6,836 nucleotides of DNA from Lachnospiraceae bacterium (GCA_021202575.1 JAJQCU010000015.1:1-6836); one strand, 5' to 3'. Positions 1 through 6,040 are shown, numbered from the stretch's first letter. Numbers and translations are program-made. Notes: generated by a model not told the origin, from the letters alone.

Positions 1-68
1 GCCTTATTTATTATATGCGGAGAAATGAAAAAATCAACAGAAAATTTTGGAAACGGAGGCGAGGACGC

Positions 69-131
69 GTGGCAACAAGCAGGATTAAGGGTATTACAGT
101 CGAGATTGACGGCGATACCACTGGTCTGTCG
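69..131 (+). pseudogene. 5' remnant of a phage tail tape measure protein gene
   Basis: The frame from GTG at 69 reads VATSRIKGITVEIDGDTTGLS. The RIKGITVEI-GDTTGL pattern is, from memory, typical of the extreme N-terminus of tail tape measure proteins of Gram-positive siphoviruses and prophages. That protein sets tail length and is normally many hundreds of residues long. A GGAGG at 55-59 sits 9 nt before the GTG, which supports this start over the in-frame ATG at 15. After about codon 21 the phage similarity ends inside the inverted repeat of the insertion sequence, and the chimeric frame stops at TGA 174-176, giving 35 codons. No continuation appears to the right of the IS, so the gene is destroyed here. 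The assignment rests on a short but distinctive stretch. Confidence 0.72.
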
Positions 132-145
132 GGTTTTCGACACTT
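126..145 (+). repeat. Left terminal inverted repeat of the IS
   Basis: CTGTCGGGTTTTCGACACTT matches the reverse complement of 2207-2226 (CTATCCCGTTTTCGACACTT) at 17 of 20 positions, with the inner 13 identical. The three mismatches all lie in the outer 7 bases. The outer CTGTCG could instead be tape measure coding sequence (Leu-Ser), which would put the true tip near 132-133. Confidence 0.82.
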
Positions 146-167
146 GTTCAATTTCAAAATGCTCTCA

Positions 168-193
168 AAGCCTTGATTTAGGCTTATTTTTTT
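168..193 (+). terminator. Terminator-like hairpin inside the left IS end
   Basis: AAGCCT (168-173), loop TGATTT, AGGCTT (180-185), then ATTTTTTT (186-193). This has the shape of an intrinsic terminator reading rightwards, with a 6-bp stem and a clear U-tract. It lies between the left repeat and the transposase promoter. It would stop transcription entering from the phage side, a known way for insertion sequences to avoid activation by flanking promoters. The stem is short, so strength is uncertain. Confidence 0.55.
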
Positions 194-216
194 GTCAAAT
201 TTTTTCAATTTAGGTG

Positions 217-245
217 TTGTATGTGTCGTATGTTTATGGTATAAT
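217..245 (+). promoter_or_regulatory. Transposase promoter with extended -10
   Basis: TTGTAT (217-222), a 17-bp spacer, then a perfect TATAAT (240-245) preceded by TGG, an extended -10 (TGN). The expected start is near 251-253, which is the first base of the ribosome binding site GGAGGTG (252-258). The leader would therefore be only about 11-13 nt. Confidence 0.62.
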
Positions 246-263
246 AGGGACGGAGGTGCTGTT

Positions 264-2123
264 ATGAAACTTTACTTTGATAAACGCCTGAAAGACCCAA
301 CTTATTATGCCCAGCAAGGCTTCCGCAACGGCAAGAAAACCACTACCCGGAACGTCAAAAAATTCGGCAAGCATTCCGAACTCCTGAAAATCACTGACGA
401 CCCGGAAGCTTATGTCAGGGAAGAAATCCGCAAGATGAACGAGGAGTACCGCGTCGGCCGGGTCTCCTATACCCTGACCGCTGATTTTAATGAAAGGGTA
501 CCCCGTTCGGATGATAAGGCCTCTTCCCTCACTTGGTCCAATATCGGCTACTTCTTCCTCCAGGACATCATGAAGGGCCTGGACCTGAAAGATTTCTTTA
601 AACAGAAAACCTCTGACAGGAAAGTGACCTTTGACTGCTTTACGATCTCCCGTTTCCTCACTTATGCCCGCATCCTTGACCCAGGCTCCAAGCTGGATAC
701 CTGGAACCACCTGGGTTCCTATTATGAAAAGCCGGATTTTGGTTACCAGCACATTCTCCGTTTCATGGACCTCTTAGATGAAAACTATGACGGTTACCTC
801 TCCTGGCTTTACCAGCACAGTAATTCTGTTGTGGAAAGGGACCCTTCCGTCCTTTACTATGACTGCACGAACTTCTATTTTGAGAGCGAACAGCCAGACG
901 AGGATGTGGTAGATGAGGTAACCGGGGAAGTCCTCCGTGGCTTAAGGCAGTACGGTGTCAGCAAGGAACACCGCCCCAACCCGATCGTGGAAATGGGCCT
1001 TTTTATGGATAAAAAAGGCATCCCCATCACGATGTGCCTCCACCCAGGCAACACCAGCGAGCAGGTCACTGCCATCCCCCTGGAAAAAGAAGTGCTGAAA
1101 ATGACAGGTGGCGCGAAATTCATCTACTGCGCGGATGCCGACCTTGGTTCTTACCATATCCGCCAGTTCAACAGCATGGGAGGGCGGGCTTTCATTGTCA
1201 CCCAGTCCATCAAAAAACTCAGCAAAACCCTTAAGGAAGCTGTCTTTAACGACTATCATTACCGCCTGCGATACAATGACAATCCTGTGACGGTCGGTGC
1301 CATTAAGTGCGTCGAACGTTACAAAGAGGAAAACCGGGAACTGTATAACGACTCCGCATACAAAATCATCAATGCGGACAGTGCGCTTGACCTTGGGCTA
1401 TATGAGGAAAAAGTATTAAAAGACGGCAGCGTGAAGAAGGTCAAAGCGGCCGGGCAGCTGAAGCAGAAGGTTATCGTCACTTTTTCACGGAAAATGATGG
1501 AATACCAGAGGGCAGTCCGCAAAAGGCAGGTCGAGCGGGCGGAGAAACTGCTGGAGAAAAAAGACCCGGAAGAAATCAAAAAGGGGCCAAATGATGTCAG
1601 GAGGTTTATGAAGAGGGTAGCAGAGACAAAATCCGGGGAAAAGGCGGCTGTCACATATGAGCTTGACAAGGCAAAAATCGAAGAGGAGGAAAAATATGAC
1701 GGGTACTATGCCGTAGCTACCAACCTGGACGACCCGGCCAGGGATATCCTGGCGGTATCCCATAAAAGGTACCAGATCGAGGACTGCTTCCGGATTATGA
1801 AGACGAACTTCAGCGGGAGGCCGGTCAACCACCGTCTCCCGGACAGGATACGGGCGCATTTCCTAATCTGTTATACCGCCCTGCTGGTATACCGTTTATT
1901 GGAAGCAAAACTGGATGAACAGGGGACGCACGTCACCACACAGGATTTAATTACCACGCTGAAGAATATGAATGTCACGAACGTGCATGATGTAGAATAC
2001 ATGGCACTATATAATGGAAGCAAAACGCTCGACGCGCTGACAAAACTGACGGATCTGGATCTGGACAGGATGCATTACAAACCAAAGGAGCTAAACCAGA
2101 AGATCAAAAAAATTTTAAAATAG
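264..2123 (+). CDS. IS1634-type family DDE transposase
   Basis: This 619-residue transposase cuts and joins DNA at the ends of its own element. The ATG at 264 is chosen because GGAGGTG (252-258) lies 5 nt upstream and the product then begins MKLYFDKRLKDPTYYAQQ; the longer in-frame start at 192 lies upstream of the promoter. RNase H-fold acidic residues are visible: D200 in VLYYDCTNFYF, D291 in FIYCADADLGS, and E506 in KRYQIEDCFRIMK, the last resembling the YREK signature of IS4-related enzymes. The 215-residue gap between D291 and E506 fits the large beta-strand insertion of these enzymes and holds a lysine/glutamate-rich helical stretch (about 408-480). The frame is intact and all catalytic positions are present, so it may be active. 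The exact subfamily is from recognition only. Confidence 0.94.
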   Translation: MKLYFDKRLKDPTYYAQQGFRNGKKTTTRNVKKFGKHSELLKITDDPEAYVREEIRKMNEEYRVGRVSYTLTADFNERVPRSDDKASSLTWSNIGYFFLQDIMKGLDLKDFFKQKTSDRKVTFDCFTISRFLTYARILDPGSKLDTWNHLGSYYEKPDFGYQHILRFMDLLDENYDGYLSWLYQHSNSVVERDPSVLYYDCTNFYFESEQPDEDVVDEVTGEVLRGLRQYGVSKEHRPNPIVEMGLFMDKKGIPITMCLHPGNTSEQVTAIPLEKEVLKMTGGAKFIYCADADLGSYHIRQFNSMGGRAFIVTQSIKKLSKTLKEAVFNDYHYRLRYNDNPVTVGAIKCVERYKEENRELYNDSAYKIINADSALDLGLYEEKVLKDGSVKKVKAAGQLKQKVIVTFSRKMMEYQRAVRKRQVERAEKLLEKKDPEEIKKGPNDVRRFMKRVAETKSGEKAAVTYELDKAKIEEEEKYDGYYAVATNLDDPARDILAVSHKRYQIEDCFRIMKTNFSGRPVNHRLPDRIRAHFLICYTALLVYRLLEAKLDEQGTHVTTQDLITTLKNMNVTNVHDVEYMALYNGSKTLDALTKLTDLDLDRMHYKPKELNQKIKKILK

Positions 2124-2153
2124 ATCAAACATACAACATGGTTTAAGCACAGG

Positions 2154-2197
2154 AAAAGAGGTGATTTCCTTTATTTTCAAGGGTTCTCACCTCTTTT
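2154..2197 (+). terminator. Hairpin after the transposase, probably a bidirectional terminator
   Basis: AAAAGAGGTGA (2154-2164) pairs perfectly with TCACCTCTTTT (2187-2197), an 11-bp stem. The 22-nt loop can form an inner CCTT/AAGG pairing. The A-run and T-run lie in the stem itself, so it can work in both directions. It would end the transposase message 30 nt after the stop codon and block minus-strand transcription from dusB. Confidence 0.65.
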
Positions 2198-2206
2198 AAA
2201 ATCCTA

Positions 2207-2226
2207 AAGTGTCGAAAACGGGATAG
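2207..2226 (-). repeat. Right terminal inverted repeat of the IS
   Basis: AAGTGTCGAAAACGGGATAG is the partner of the left repeat at 126-145, with 17 of 20 matches and an exact inner core at 2207-2219. The dusB-side flank begins immediately after it. Confidence 0.82.
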
Positions 2227-2276
2227 TATCACAGTTTCCATTGATTCAGCAACGCAAAATGGCCGACTTTCGCACG

Positions 2277-2305
2277 AAAAAATGCCCCAGCATCCCGCCA
2301 AGGCA
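2277..2305 (-). terminator. Weak terminator-like stem-loop with U-tract downstream of dusB
   Basis: On the minus strand TGCC (2305-2302) can pair with GGCA (2286-2283), followed directly by six T (2282-2277). The stem is only 4 bp and the loop 15 nt, so it is weak alone. It is the only good U-tract on the minus strand between dusB and the IS, which is why it is listed. Confidence 0.3.
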
Positions 2306-2371
2306 CAAAAATGATTCACTTTTTAGTTGTCACACCTTCAATAAACGCCATCAGAAAATTCTTCAATAATG

Positions 2372-2392
2372 TTCCCACCAAGATGGCGGGAA
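2372..2392 (-). terminator. Stem-loop in the dusB 3' flank, possible terminator
   Basis: On the minus strand TTCCCGCC (2392-2385), loop ATCTT, GGTGGGAA (2379-2372) forms an 8-bp stem with one G-U pair, 15 nt after the dusB stop. The sequence after it (CATTATTG) is a poor U-tract, so termination is uncertain. Its 5' arm also matches a second partner at 2293-2300. Confidence 0.35.
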
Positions 2393-2407
2393 GCTGCGTG
2401 AACGGCT

Positions 2408-3376
2408 TCACGCCGTAAACATCCGCTCCACGCACTCATACAGCTGCCGCGCAGTCTCCGCCCCATTGATCTGCCGGCGGAAGGCCGCCGACCCCGGCAG
2501 CCCCGCGCTGTACCAGGACAGGTGCTTTCTCATCTCCCGGACGGCGGTATACTCTCCCTTGTACTGCAGCTGTAAATCAATATGCCGCCGCACGGTCCGT
2601 GCCTTCTCCTCCGCAGTGGGTCCGGGGAGCATCTGTCCTGTCTCCAGATATCCCGCGATCTGACGGAAAATCCAGGGATTTCCCTGGCAGCCTCTTCCGA
2701 TCATAATCCCGTCGCAGCCAGTTTCCTGAAACATCCGCTTCGCGTCCTCTCCGCTGAGAACATCCCCGTTGCCAATGACCGGGATGGATACCCTCTCCTT
2801 GACCTGCCGGATAATATCCCAGTCAGCATGGCCGCTGTAATACTGCTCCCTGGTGCGCCCGTGGACCGCCACCGCCGCCGCGCCGCTTTCCTGAGCGATA
2901 TAGGCGATCTCCACCGCGTTCACCTCGTCATCGTTAAAGCCCTTGCGGATCTTGACCGTCACCGGCTTATCAATGGCTCCCGCCACTTTTTCAATGATTT
3001 CCCCTGCCAGCCCTGGGTTTCTCATCAGGGCGCTTCCCTCCCCGTTGTTAACCACCTTGGGCACCGGACAGCCCATGTTGATGTCCAGAATGGCAAAGGG
3101 CAGCTCCTCAATCCGCTTTGCCATTTCCGCCATGATGTCCGGGTCAGAGCCGAAAAGCTGCAGGGATACAGGCCGCTCGTCCGGATGGATTTCCAGAAGC
3201 TGCCGGGTATTTTTATTTTTGTAAAATAAAGCCTTGGCGCTGATCATTTCCATGCAGACCAATGCCGCCCCCTGCTCTCTGCAGAGCAAACGAAAAGGCA
3301 GGTCTGTGACGCCTGCCATGGGGGCCAGAATGATGCTGTTTTTCAGGGTTACATTTCCGATTTTTAACTGTTTCAT
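2408..3376 (-). CDS. dusB: tRNA-dihydrouridine synthase B
   Basis: This FMN enzyme uses NADPH to reduce specific uridines of tRNA to dihydrouridine in the cytoplasm. The 322-residue product has the usual length and motif order: APMAG (18-22), NMGCP (100-104) with catalytic Cys103, VKIRKG (141-146) with the FMN-site lysine, HGRTREQ (172-178), GNGD (202-205), IGRGCQGNPW (226-235), and the C-terminal helical tRNA-binding part around MRKHLSWY (282-289). I chose ATG 3376 because it gives the family start MKQLKIGNVTLKN. A TTG at 3385 adds three residues; neither has a good Shine-Dalgarno sequence. It is the last minus-strand gene before the IS, which converges on it. In related Clostridia dusB is often followed by further genes such as greA and lysS; none is present here. 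dusB rather than dusA/dusC is judged from overall sequence feel. Confidence 0.95.
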   Translation of the reverse strand: MKQLKIGNVTLKNSIILAPMAGVTDLPFRLLCREQGAALVCMEMISAKALFYKNKNTRQLLEIHPDERPVSLQLFGSDPDIMAEMAKRIEELPFAILDINMGCPVPKVVNNGEGSALMRNPGLAGEIIEKVAGAIDKPVTVKIRKGFNDDEVNAVEIAYIAQESGAAAVAVHGRTREQYYSGHADWDIIRQVKERVSIPVIGNGDVLSGEDAKRMFQETGCDGIMIGRGCQGNPWIFRQIAGYLETGQMLPGPTAEEKARTVRRHIDLQLQYKGEYTAVREMRKHLSWYSAGLPGSAAFRRQINGAETARQLYECVERMFTA

Positions 3377-3409
3377 ACTTTTCAAAGACCCGCCGCACCG
3401 AAAGCCTCT

Positions 3410-3560
3410 CTTTCCTTCCGCAGTTTCAGCACAGCCGCCGACTTTCCTTTTCCCGCGAATTCAGCGTGGCCGCAGCTTTCCTTTTCAGCGAATTCAGCAC
3501 GACTGCGGCTTTCCTTTTCCTGCAAATTCAGCGTGGCCGCGGCTTTCCTTTTCCTTCCGC
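3410..3560 (-). repeat. Tandem repeat, 33-34 bp unit, between the DUF6145-like gene and dusB
   Basis: The core CTTTCCTTTT (plus strand) recurs at 3442, 3476, 3509 and 3543, spacings 34, 33 and 34, with a degenerate copy CTTTCCTTCC at 3410. Each core follows a GC-rich segment like GCGTGGCCGCGG and a GCGAATTCA-type segment. Copies have diverged by several bases, most in the outer ones. The alternation of 33 and 34 bp shifts the reading frame between copies, which argues against a protein repeat. It fills most of the 200-nt gap between the two genes and would be transcribed in the dusB leader if they share a message. Function unknown. Confidence 0.85.
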
Positions 3561-3576
3561 AAATGCAATGCGTCCG

Positions 3577-3921
3577 TCAGTCCTCATCCTCCAGGTCGAA
3601 GCTTTCATGGAGGATAAAGACCCGGTAATACAACTCCAGCGTCTCAATCATTTCCTGCCTTGTCTGCCGAATCTGGCCAATCAGAAGCCCACTGCCAATC
3701 TCATCATAATAAATGTCGTCCTCCTCGGCAGTCGTCTCCAGAGACAGGGAGCCGTCCGGCTCATACACAAAGGTAAAAATTCCTCCAACCTCCTCGGTAA
3801 ACAGCACACAGATGATATGCAGCTCGTCCTGGATAGACTGGGGAATCTGCTTAAATTTTTCATTAAAATAATATTTCTGCTCATAGGCGTTGGCGCCGCA
3901 GAGCACAATTCTTTCTTCCAT
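3577..3921 (-). CDS. DUF6145-like small protein of unknown function
   Basis: This 114-residue acidic protein has no signal peptide or membrane segment, so it is probably cytoplasmic. I recognise it as a DUF6145-type protein, a family I know from Lachnospiraceae with no assigned role. Recognisable blocks are VLCGANAYEQKYY (6-18), LHIICVLFTEEVGGIFTFVY (34-53), YYDEIGSGLLIGQI (71-84) and a C-terminal helix LELYYRVFIL (95-104), ending in an acidic tail. The start is supported by GGAG (3932-3935), 10 nt before the ATG. That GGAG is the 3' arm of a 15-bp palindrome (3932-3946), so translation could be structure-dependent. It lies 78 nt after birA and before dusB on the same strand. The family call is from memory and the function should be treated as unknown. 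Confidence 0.8.
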   Translation of the reverse strand: MEERIVLCGANAYEQKYYFNEKFKQIPQSIQDELHIICVLFTEEVGGIFTFVYEPDGSLSLETTAEEDDIYYDEIGSGLLIGQIRQTRQEMIETLELYYRVFILHESFDLEDED

Positions 3922-3931
3922 TCAAAATCAT

Positions 3932-3946
3932 CTCCATTCAATGGAG
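3932..3946 (-). promoter_or_regulatory. Palindrome containing the ribosome binding site of the DUF6145-like gene
   Basis: CTCCATT-c-AATGGAG is a perfect 7+7 bp palindrome around one base. On the minus-strand transcript, GGAG in its 3' half is the Shine-Dalgarno sequence, so folding (about a 5-bp stem with a 5-nt loop) would hide it. It could instead be a protein-binding site. No function is known. Confidence 0.4.
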
Positions 3947-3999
3947 CTCAATGCAAGCAATCATAATCAGTGTAATACACAGATTTCCGGTTCCTTGTA

Positions 4000-4980
4000 T
4001 CACACATATCCATAAATCCCCCGGACGCTGACCTCACCGGCGAAAATGCTCTCCCGGCTGCCGTCCTCCTTTGTCACCTGGAGCCGCCCCTTTTCATCGA
4101 TGCCTCCGGAAACTGCGGTATATTCTCCCTTCGGGTCCAGAATCCGGACCTCCTGCCCCAGGCTGACCAGACGGACGTTGTAGTCTTCCCGCAGGGCGCC
4201 AAGGTCCAGCGTCCTCTCAAATTCATCGTAAAGCGCCTCAAACCTGGCCCAGACCTCCGTGATCAGCTCCGTGCGGTTGAGAAAGCCTCCCGTCTCCAGG
4301 TCGATGGAGGTGGCGTAAGCAAGCGCTTCCTCCGAAAAATTTTTCTGGTGGGCATTGATCCCAACGCCGATCACAATGTGATGGATCAGATCAGGCTCCG
4401 CCCGCAGCTCCGTCAGGATACCGCAAACCTTTTTGCCGCCGATCACGATGTCGTTGGGCCATTTGATTCCCGCTGACAGCTTTGTCACATTCTCAATGGC
4501 TTCCGCCACCGCCAGCGCCATCACCAGCGTCACCATGGACGCTCTCTCCGGCAGGAAATCCGGCTTCAGAAGAAGGGAAAAATAAATATTTCCCTCAGCC
4601 TCGCTGACCCAGCTTCGTCCTCTTCTGCCCCGGCCCGCGGTCTGCTCGTCCGCCACAATCACCGCTCCATGGGGAAGCTCCCCCGCCATGGCCGCCGCGT
4701 CCAGATTGGTAGAACCGGTGGTCTTTTTGTAAATCACCTTACAGCCCGCCCATTTGCCGCGCACAGCCCGCTGCAGCTCCTCCTCCTGAAAAATATCCGT
4801 ATCCTGAATGAGCCTGTATCCCCTGTTCGGCGCCGCTTCAATATGGTATCCCTCGCTCTTGAGCTGATTCATCACCTTCCAGACGGCGGTGCGGCTGACC
4901 TGAAAATAATCGCACAGCATTTGCCCGGACAGATAATCCGGGCACGCCTTTAACATTGCTAAAATTTCCTGTTTCATCAT
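4000..4980 (-). CDS. birA: Bifunctional biotin ligase / biotin operon repressor
   Basis: BirA makes biotinyl-5'-AMP from biotin and ATP and attaches the biotin to a lysine of biotin carboxyl carrier protein. With its DNA-binding domain it can also repress biotin genes. The 326-residue product has the three expected domains: a winged helix-turn-helix (about 3-60, LSGQMLCDYFQVSRTAVWKV), the catalytic core with GSTN (89-92), the biotin/ATP loop GRGRRGR (116-122), KWPND (173-177) with the catalytic-site lysine, CGILTELR and GVGIN (205-209), and a C-terminal SH3-like domain (about 275-326). The N-terminal helix-turn-helix makes it the repressor-type (group II) enzyme. ATG 4980 is used because GAGG (4990-4993) lies 9 nt upstream; the adjacent second ATG is possible. 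No biotin-synthesis gene or BirA operator is visible, so its regulon lies elsewhere. Confidence 0.95.
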   Translation of the reverse strand: MMKQEILAMLKACPDYLSGQMLCDYFQVSRTAVWKVMNQLKSEGYHIEAAPNRGYRLIQDTDIFQEEELQRAVRGKWAGCKVIYKKTTGSTNLDAAAMAGELPHGAVIVADEQTAGRGRRGRSWVSEAEGNIYFSLLLKPDFLPERASMVTLVMALAVAEAIENVTKLSAGIKWPNDIVIGGKKVCGILTELRAEPDLIHHIVIGVGINAHQKNFSEEALAYATSIDLETGGFLNRTELITEVWARFEALYDEFERTLDLGALREDYNVRLVSLGQEVRILDPKGEYTAVSGGIDEKGRLQVTKEDGSRESIFAGEVSVRGIYGYV

Positions 4981-5044
4981 GGATTGCTTCCTCGGACTAC
5001 GGCGAGGCTTTTGGAGACTGTGCTTCGCACATTAGCCCGCCGCG

Positions 5045-6040
5045 TCACAGCTCCTTCCCCAGAGTCGCCGCCATCACCGCCTTGATGGTATGCATCCGGT
5101 TTTCCGCCTCCGGAAAGACTCTGGACTGCGCGGATTCAAACACCTCATCGGTGACCTCCATCTCTGTCAGGGAGAACTTCGCGCCAACCTGAGCTCCTAT
5201 GGTGGTCTTTAAATCATGGAACGCGGGCAGACAGTGCATGAAAATCGCCCCTTCTCCGGCCAGCTCCATGGCTTTTCGATTGACCTGATAGGGGGAAAGG
5301 ACGGCGATTCTCTCCGCCCAGACCTCGTCCGGCTCTCCCATAGAAACCCACACGTCCGTGTAAACCACATCCGCGCCGGCAACGCCCTCCTCCACTTTGT
5401 CCGTCAGCGTCACACTGCCGCCGGTCTCATCAGCGGTCTCACGGCAGGTATTCACCAGCTCCTGTGCCGGAAAATATCTGCTGTCGGTGCAGGCAGTAAA
5501 GTGCATCCCCATCTTCGCGCAGGCCACCATCAGAGAGTTTCCCATGTTATAGCGGGCGTCGCCCATATAGCAAAGGCGAATGCCCTTCAGGTGTCCGAAT
5601 TCCTCCCGGATCGTCAGCAAATCCGCCAGCATCTGGGTGGGATGAAATTCGTTGGTCAGCCCGTTCCATACCGGCACACCGGCATATCTCGCCAGCTCCT
5701 CCACGATTTCCTGCCCAAAGCCCCGGTACTCAATGCCCTCATACATGCTGCCCAGCACCCGGGCGGTATCCGCGATGCTCTCCTTCTTGCCGATCTGGGA
5801 TCCGACGGGGTCCAGATAGGTGGTTCCCATGCCAAGGTCATGGGCCGCCACCTCAAAGGAGCAGCGGGTCCTGGTGCTGGTCTTCTCAAAAATAAGCGCC
5901 ACATTTTTGCCCCTGAATTCATCCACTGGGACGCCCTTTTTCTTTTTGTCCTTATAGTCCGCCGCCAGATCCAGCAGGAAGGTAATCTCCTCCGGCGTAA
6001 AATCCAGTAATTTTAAAAAGCTTCTTCCTTTTAAGTTCAT
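5045..6040 (-). CDS. argF: Ornithine carbamoyltransferase
   Basis: The enzyme joins carbamoyl phosphate and ornithine to give citrulline, a cytoplasmic step in arginine synthesis, and works as a trimer. The 331-residue product carries the carbamoyl phosphate loop STRTR (55-59), HPTQ (133-136), the ornithine-side DVWVSMG (229-235) and HCLP (269-272) with the catalytic cysteine. Length is normal and nothing is missing. The [10 protein letters not shown] segment (80-89) matches the longer form shared by E. coli ArgF/ArgI and catabolic ArcB, so sequence alone does not settle direction. No arginine deiminase or carbamate kinase gene is adjacent, which mildly favours the anabolic role. ATG 6040 gives the family start [15 protein letters not shown]; its Shine-Dalgarno is weak. 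It sits 107 nt after the SPFH gene and 64 nt before birA. Confidence 0.95.
   Translation of the reverse strand: MNLKGRSFLKLLDFTPEEITFLLDLAADYKDKKKKGVPVDEFRGKNVALIFEKTSTRTRCSFEVAAHDLGMGTTYLDPVGSQIGKKESIADTARVLGSMYEGIEYRGFGQEIVEELARYAGVPVWNGLTNEFHPTQMLADLLTIREEFGHLKGIRLCYMGDARYNMGNSLMVACAKMGMHFTACTDSRYFPAQELVNTCRETADETGGSVTLTDKVEEGVAGADVVYTDVWVSMGEPDEVWAERIAVLSPYQVNRKAMELAGEGAIFMHCLPAFHDLKTTIGAQVGAKFSLTEMEVTDEVFESAQSRVFPEAENRMHTIKAVMAATLGKEL

Larger units (their letters stand above)
126..2226 (+). mobile_element. Insertion sequence, IS1634-type (IS4-like DDE)
   Basis: This is a complete-looking element of about 2.1 kb bounded by imperfect inverted repeats (126-145 and 2207-2226) with one intact transposase gene filling nearly all of it. 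The sequence shows an entry terminator, a promoter, the transposase and an exit hairpin, in that order. Exact tips are uncertain: the perfectly shared core is 133-145 / 2207-2219, and the outer 7 bp match less well. No target site duplication is visible. IS1634-type elements are known for variable and sometimes very long duplications, but here the two flanks come from different kinds of DNA (phage on the left, dusB 3' flank on the right). That points to rearrangement after insertion. Confidence 0.88.

Noticed and set aside
2..28. Frame reading PYLLYAEK then stop, possible end of a phage tail assembly chaperone gene
   Set aside because: Position before the tape measure gene fits, but eight residues cannot be assigned to any family.
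25..213. Plus-strand 62-codon frame across the left IS end
   Set aside because: It overlaps the tape measure start in another frame, crosses the IS boundary and has no recognisable content.
192..263. Longer N-terminus for the transposase starting at ATG 192
   Set aside because: It would start upstream of the promoter, lacks a ribosome binding site, and adds a cysteine-rich stretch unlike the family start; GGAGGTG points to ATG 264.
93..2236. GTATTACAGT (left flank, from 91) and GTATCACAGT (right flank, from 2226) as a target duplication
   Set aside because: They differ by one base, the left copy lies about 26 bp outside the IS end while the right copy abuts it, and similarity fades beyond the first 10-19 bp; probably chance.
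3410..3560. Tandem repeat as a CRISPR array
   Set aside because: Units are contiguous with no unique spacers, copies are diverged, and no cas genes are present.
3466..3966. Plus-strand 166-codon frame opposite the DUF6145-like gene
   Set aside because: It is the antisense shadow of a recognisable gene and its N-terminal part is just translated tandem repeat.
3970..3980. Palindrome GTGTAATACAC between birA and the DUF6145-like gene as an operator
   Set aside because: Only 11 bp and not tied to a convincing promoter; a TATGAT lies nearby but no -35 is seen.
5019..5031. TGTGC-ttc-GCACA hairpin after argF as a terminator
   Set aside because: Stem of 5 bp with no U-tract on the minus strand; birA may well be co-transcribed.
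5216..6010. Plus-strand 264-codon frame opposite argF
   Set aside because: The argF strand has all catalytic motifs; the opposite frame is a GC-rich shadow without family features.
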